A stretch of DNA of 33,047 bases from JBOGVZ01 sp050692985 (GTDB taxonomy: Bacteria; Actinomycetota; UBA4738; CALAEC01), in the NCBI GenBank assembly GCA_050692985.1, contig JBOGVZ010000009.1:1-33047 (forward strand), given 5' to 3'. Positions 30,437-33,047 of this stretch are shown piece by piece. The notes beneath the pieces are model-generated. The model saw only the letters and a program-made list of their open reading frames with translations. It was not told the origin of the DNA and ran no database searches. The first letter of the stretch is position 1, and every line of letters starts with the position of its first letter. The position numbers were made by a program, and so were the translations under genes.

Positions 30437-31024
30437 ATGCCTTGCTGCGTGGTCGTTGACAAGGAGGCCGCCGTCACCGAGGCCCTACGAGGATTGCATG
30501 AGAAGGGAACTCCGTTCCCGGCAGAGGCCATCCCTGGGTTCGAGGACGACATGGCTCCCGTGGACGAGAACGGGAGCCCCCTGCTGGTCGACCCGGGCAC
30601 CCGCTGGCCGCCTCGACCTGAAACGATCGGCCCTGTCCGCGTGTGGGGTTACACCGGGGCGGGCAAGCCCCTGGCGCACACGAAGCTGCTCCTGCTCGGG
30701 CGTGTCGCCTGGTTCAAGAACTACGCCTGGCCGGAGGGCGGCCCGGCCGAGTACCAGTCGTTCGCTCCCGAGCTGGCTTGGTTCGGGAGTGCGAACTGGA
30801 CCCACCCCGCCGCGAGACAGCACCTAGAGATGGGAGCCTTCACCACGGACCGTGCCTTCGTTCAGGCCTGCCTGGACTTCGTCTCCGGCGTCGTACTCGA
30901 ATCGGAGCCATTGGGCAGCACGAGTCCCGTCAGCACCCCGGAGATGCAACGGGTCCGGTTCGACGACGAGGCCTTCGCCGAGTATCTGGCAGAGTACGGA
31001 GGGATCGAGCAGGAGGAGTGGTAG
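30437..31024 (+). CDS. Phospholipase D-like C-terminal half, probably truncated
   Basis: 195 residues. H81-x-K83 in LAHTKLLLLG and GSAN (117-120) are the HKD motif of PLD-like phosphodiesterases and nucleases. The usual Asp after the Lys is Gly88. Most family members have two HKD halves or a longer N-terminus; here a TGA at 30416 blocks extension. No ribosome site precedes the ATG. It is therefore likely a 5'-truncated gene, though a small active protein cannot be excluded. Bases 30268-30436 hold nothing I can identify. Confidence 0.5.
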   Translation: MPCCVVVDKEAAVTEALRGLHEKGTPFPAEAIPGFEDDMAPVDENGSPLLVDPGTRWPPRPETIGPVRVWGYTGAGKPLAHTKLLLLGRVAWFKNYAWPEGGPAEYQSFAPELAWFGSANWTHPAARQHLEMGAFTTDRAFVQACLDFVSGVVLESEPLGSTSPVSTPEMQRVRFDDEAFAEYLAEYGGIEQEEW

Positions 31025-31330
31025 CGCTGGACCGGTGGGGAAGCCACCGCGTCGCACGACCGTCCACAGAAGGCCTGGGAAGGTTGCTACCCGCATTTGA
31101 AGGAGCGCGGTCAACGGGCATCTGACGATCAATGCCTCTCGCGTTCAGGTCCTGCTCAACCTCTTGCAGGCCGCTGATGAATCGCGAAGACCCCCACTGA
31201 GATGCGGCTACCACCATATCGTCCAGGGCTTCTTGGGGACGAACCGGGTGCAGGTGTCTCCCGAGCGGTACCTCGTCCCCACCGGCTCATCGGCAGGCTG
31301 GCGCGGGGACTACCCACGTCGGGGGAATTT
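31025..31330. other. Stretch with no supported gene
   Basis: Short frames exist on both strands, but none has recognisable protein motifs, codon bias and a ribosome site together. I see no RNA gene in it. It leads into the attachment-like region to the right. Confidence 0.4.
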
Positions 31331-31331
31331 A

Positions 31332-31348
31332 GCCACAAAAAAGCCACA
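31332..31348. repeat. GCCACA direct repeat, 11-bp phase (right copy)
   Basis: GCCACA occurs at 31332 and 31343, 11 bases apart with an A-rich spacer. It is in the same orientation and phase as the copy at 25562. It lies about 65 bases from a tRNA 3'-half, as integrase arm sites do. Confidence 0.6.
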
Positions 31349-31353
31349 AAACG

Positions 31354-31382
31354 AGGCGGCTCCCGCGTTCCGGGAGCCGCCT
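31354..31382 (-). terminator. Intrinsic terminator downstream of the tRNA-Met fragment
   Basis: Perfect 12-bp arms (31354-31365, 31371-31382) around a CGTTC loop. On the minus strand it is followed by a T-rich run (TCGTTTTG). It would be the natural terminator of the tRNA-Met gene whose 3' half lies just upstream. Confidence 0.75.
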
Positions 31383-31410
31383 TTACGCCTTCTACCAGCG
31401 ATTTCTCTCG

Positions 31411-31452
31411 TTGCGCGGGCTGGATTTGAACCAGCGACCTCTGGGTTATGAG
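31411..31452 (-). tRNA. 3' half of an initiator-type tRNA-Met (CAT), attachment-site-like fragment
   Basis: Reading the minus strand from 31452: anticodon loop CTCATAA, then CCCAG, variable AGGTC, T-arm GCTGG-TTCAAAT-CCAGC, acceptor strand CCGCGCA and A73. This matches the 3' half of bacterial initiator tRNA-Met. The 5' half is missing: the expected CTGGG before the loop and any D-arm or acceptor partner are absent. The break at the anticodon loop is the usual crossover region for tRNA-targeting integrases. It is not a functional tRNA. Confidence 0.75.
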
Positions 31453-31460
31453 ACCGGCGA

Positions 31461-31550
31461 TCCTGTGCCGCCCTGTCCGTCTGGTGCCGTTCCGTGCCGT
31501 CCTGTACGGGCCTCGTGTCGCCGAGGTCCGTCCTGTGCCGCCGAAGTCCG
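31461..31550. repeat. Cluster of short CTGTGCCG-type repeats with ~10-bp phase
   Basis: Variants of GTGCCGT and CCTGTCCG recur about every 10 bases from 31461 to 31510. A 12-mer TCCTGTGCCGCC occurs at 31461 and again at 31531. The helical phasing suggests protein binding, possibly of an integrase or excisionase. Confidence 0.45.
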
Positions 31551-31557
31551 CGTGGTT

Positions 31558-31576
31558 CGTTTGCATTTCGTTTGCA
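31558..31576. repeat. CGTTTGCA direct repeat, 11-bp phase
   Basis: CGTTTGCA occurs at 31558 and 31569, exactly 11 bases apart with TTT between. It lies on the other side of the tRNA fragment from the GCCACA doublet, as expected for a P' arm facing a P arm. Confidence 0.55.
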
Positions 31577-33047
31577 CCAAGCAATCCATGGCGCCTGCGG
31601 CGCCACCCACGGTCGAGTACAAATTCGGCGTCGCCCTGAGATCGCCGACCTGCCTTGGCCGGGAGAGGCCGTCACCAAGCATGGCGCGGGAACCTGAGGC
31701 ACCCCGGACTGTGCCGAGAGCACGCCACACAGACTCTGCGACGCCAGGTTCCCCTGGGCGACTCGTCTGTCCGCCGAGGGGAAGGAGGCGCCATGAGGAA
31801 GCTCTACCGCCGGGTGGCGGGGCTCGATGTCCACAAGGAACGGGTCACCGCATGCGTCCGGATCGCGCGGAAGGGCCAGGACCCCTTTGAGGAGCTCCGG
31901 GAGTTCGGGACCACCACGGCCCAGCTGTTGGTGCTCCGGGACTGGCTGGGCGCCCACGAGGTGACGCTCGTGTCGATGGAGGCCACCGGGGTGTACTGGA
32001 AACCGATCTACTACATCCTCGAGGACGAGTTCGAGACCTGGGTGGTGAACGCCCGGCACTTCCACAACGTCCCCGGCAAGAAGACCGACGACAACGATGC
32101 CCGGTGGCTGGCGGAGCTCACCCAGCACGGGCTGGTCCGCCCCTCGTTCGTGCCCCCCAGGGACATCCGCGAGCTCCGCGATCTCACCAGGTACCGCAAG
32201 ACCCAGATCCAGGCGCGGACCAGCGAGGTGCAGCGGCTGGACAAGGTGCTGCAGGACGCGGGGATCAAGCTGTCGTCGGTGGCCTCGCGGGTCATGGGGA
32301 TTTCAAGCCGAGCCATGCTCGACGCCATGGTCTCCGGCACAACCGACCCGGAGGTGCTCGCCGAGCTGGCCCGGGGTCTCCTGCGCAAGAAGCTGCCGGC
32401 GCTGAAGGAAGCGCTCGAGGGACGGTTCTCCCGGCGCCACGCCCTCCTCGTGGGCCAGATCCTGGCCCACGTCGACTACCTCGACGAGGCCATCGAGAAC
32501 CTGTCGGCGGAGGTGGAGGAGGCGGTTCGCCCTTTCGAGGAGAAGGTGGCGCTGCTGAAAACGATCCCCGGCGTGGATGACAAGACCGCACAGTCGCTCA
32601 TCGCCGAGATCGGCCTCGACATGAGCCGGTTCCCCACCCACCGCCACCTCGCGTCTGGGCGGGGATGTGTCCGGGCAACGACGAGTCGGCCGGCAAGCGG
32701 CGTTCGGGGAAGACCCGGAAGGGATCGAAGTGGCTCCGGGACACCCTGGTGCAGGCAGCCAACGCCGCGGCAAGGGCGAAGGGGACGTACCTCAGCTCCC
32801 AGTACGCTCGCCTCGCTGGCCGCCGCGGCAAGAAACGGGCCGCCGTAGCGGTCGGCCACTCCATCTTGGTCTCGGCCTACTACTTGCTAAGCCGAGGTGT
32901 CACCTACCAGGAGCTCGGCGACGACTGGCTCCTCAGACGGGACACCGTGCGCCAGACCCGCCGTCTGGTAACCCAGCTCACGAAGCTCGGCCACATCGTC
33001 ACCCTTCAACCCGCGGAGGTCGTCCCGGCACAGCAGCTTTGACCATT
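31577..33047 (+). mobile_element. IS110-family element, ends not resolved
   Basis: An IS110-type transposase preceded by about 200 bases without a gene. That stretch includes a perfect hairpin TGGCGCC-TGC-GGCGCCA (31589-31605). In IS110-group elements the noncoding end upstream of the transposase encodes the bridge RNA that picks donor and target DNA, so 31590-31792 is the place to look. The left boundary is a guess, and the right end is at or beyond the window edge. Confidence 0.5.
31793..33042 (+). pseudogene. IS110-family DEDD transposase with a one-base frameshift
   Basis: The N-terminal RuvC-like part is intact: AGLDVHKE (Asp), MEATGVYWKP (Glu) and KTDDNDARWLAE (Asp/Asp). KTIPGVDDKTAQSLIAEIG follows. 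After HLAS (32651) the frame breaks. The C-terminal Tnp20 domain, GMCPGNDESAGKRRSGKTRKG with its Ser, continues from about 32660 in another frame to the TGA at 33040-33042. Restoring one base between 32655 and 32656 gives the standard family sequence. GAAGGAGG precedes the ATG. It is probably inactive unless the gap is a sequencing error. Confidence 0.85.

Noticed and set aside
31411..31486. A complete functional tRNA-Met
   Set aside because: The 5' half, including the acceptor strand and D-arm, is absent, and the upper anticodon stem does not pair.

Overview
This is a high-GC window (about 70% G+C) with the gene set of an actinobacterium. It carries a BldC-type regulator, a SigR/RsrA-type ECF sigma and zinc anti-sigma pair, an F420-type LLM oxidoreductase, an AAC(2')-like acetyltransferase and many apparent leaderless GTG/ATG starts preceded by a TANNNT -10 box. 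I cannot place it below phylum; an uncultured Actinomycetota genome fits best.

Layout. 0-1.4 kb (minus): an ECF sigma factor translationally coupled to a membrane-anchored partner whose Gly/Ser-rich tail runs off the left edge. 1.4-12.6 kb (mostly minus): endonuclease III, two crotonase-fold proteins, and the three separate parts of a biotin-dependent acyl-CoA carboxylase (carrier, carboxyltransferase, biotin carboxylase). Between these lie a beta-keto acid cleavage enzyme, two membrane proteins of unknown function and a thioredoxin-fold peroxiredoxin-like gene with an in-frame TGA exactly where the family has its redox Cys. That gene is a strong selenoprotein candidate with a SECIS-like hairpin. 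A cNMP-binding-fold protein and a metallophosphoesterase are divergent from a shared palindromic promoter. bldC lies just upstream of the biotin carboxylase, which has no visible start codon. 12.7-25.3 kb: a small PH-like protein, sigR-rsrA, ftsH, a cupredoxin lipoprotein, an LLM oxidoreductase, a MerR-like/adenylate cyclase fusion, a sugar dehydrogenase lipoprotein, osmC-msrA, an AAC(2')-like GNAT, an ArsR-SRPBCC pair, a VOC protein and a DUF4287-SRPBCC protein. Redox and stress functions dominate this part.

25.3-33.0 kb is an accessory, decaying region. It holds PhnB/VOC genes, a SnoaL-like protein, a DHFR-like reductase, fragments of an alpha/beta hydrolase, an XRE regulator and a TolB-like propeller, a complete IS with readable terminal inverted repeats, a PLD-like fragment, a 3' half of an initiator tRNA-Met flanked by 11-bp-phased direct repeats (an integrase attachment-like site), and a frameshifted IS110-family transposase.

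Recurring themes are short degenerate echoes of neighbouring gene ends (1382-1430, 7336-7431), a 25-bp tandem duplication that frameshifts a small gene (10108-10157), and leaderless promoters. The selenoprotein candidate at 5487-6059 is the most notable single item.
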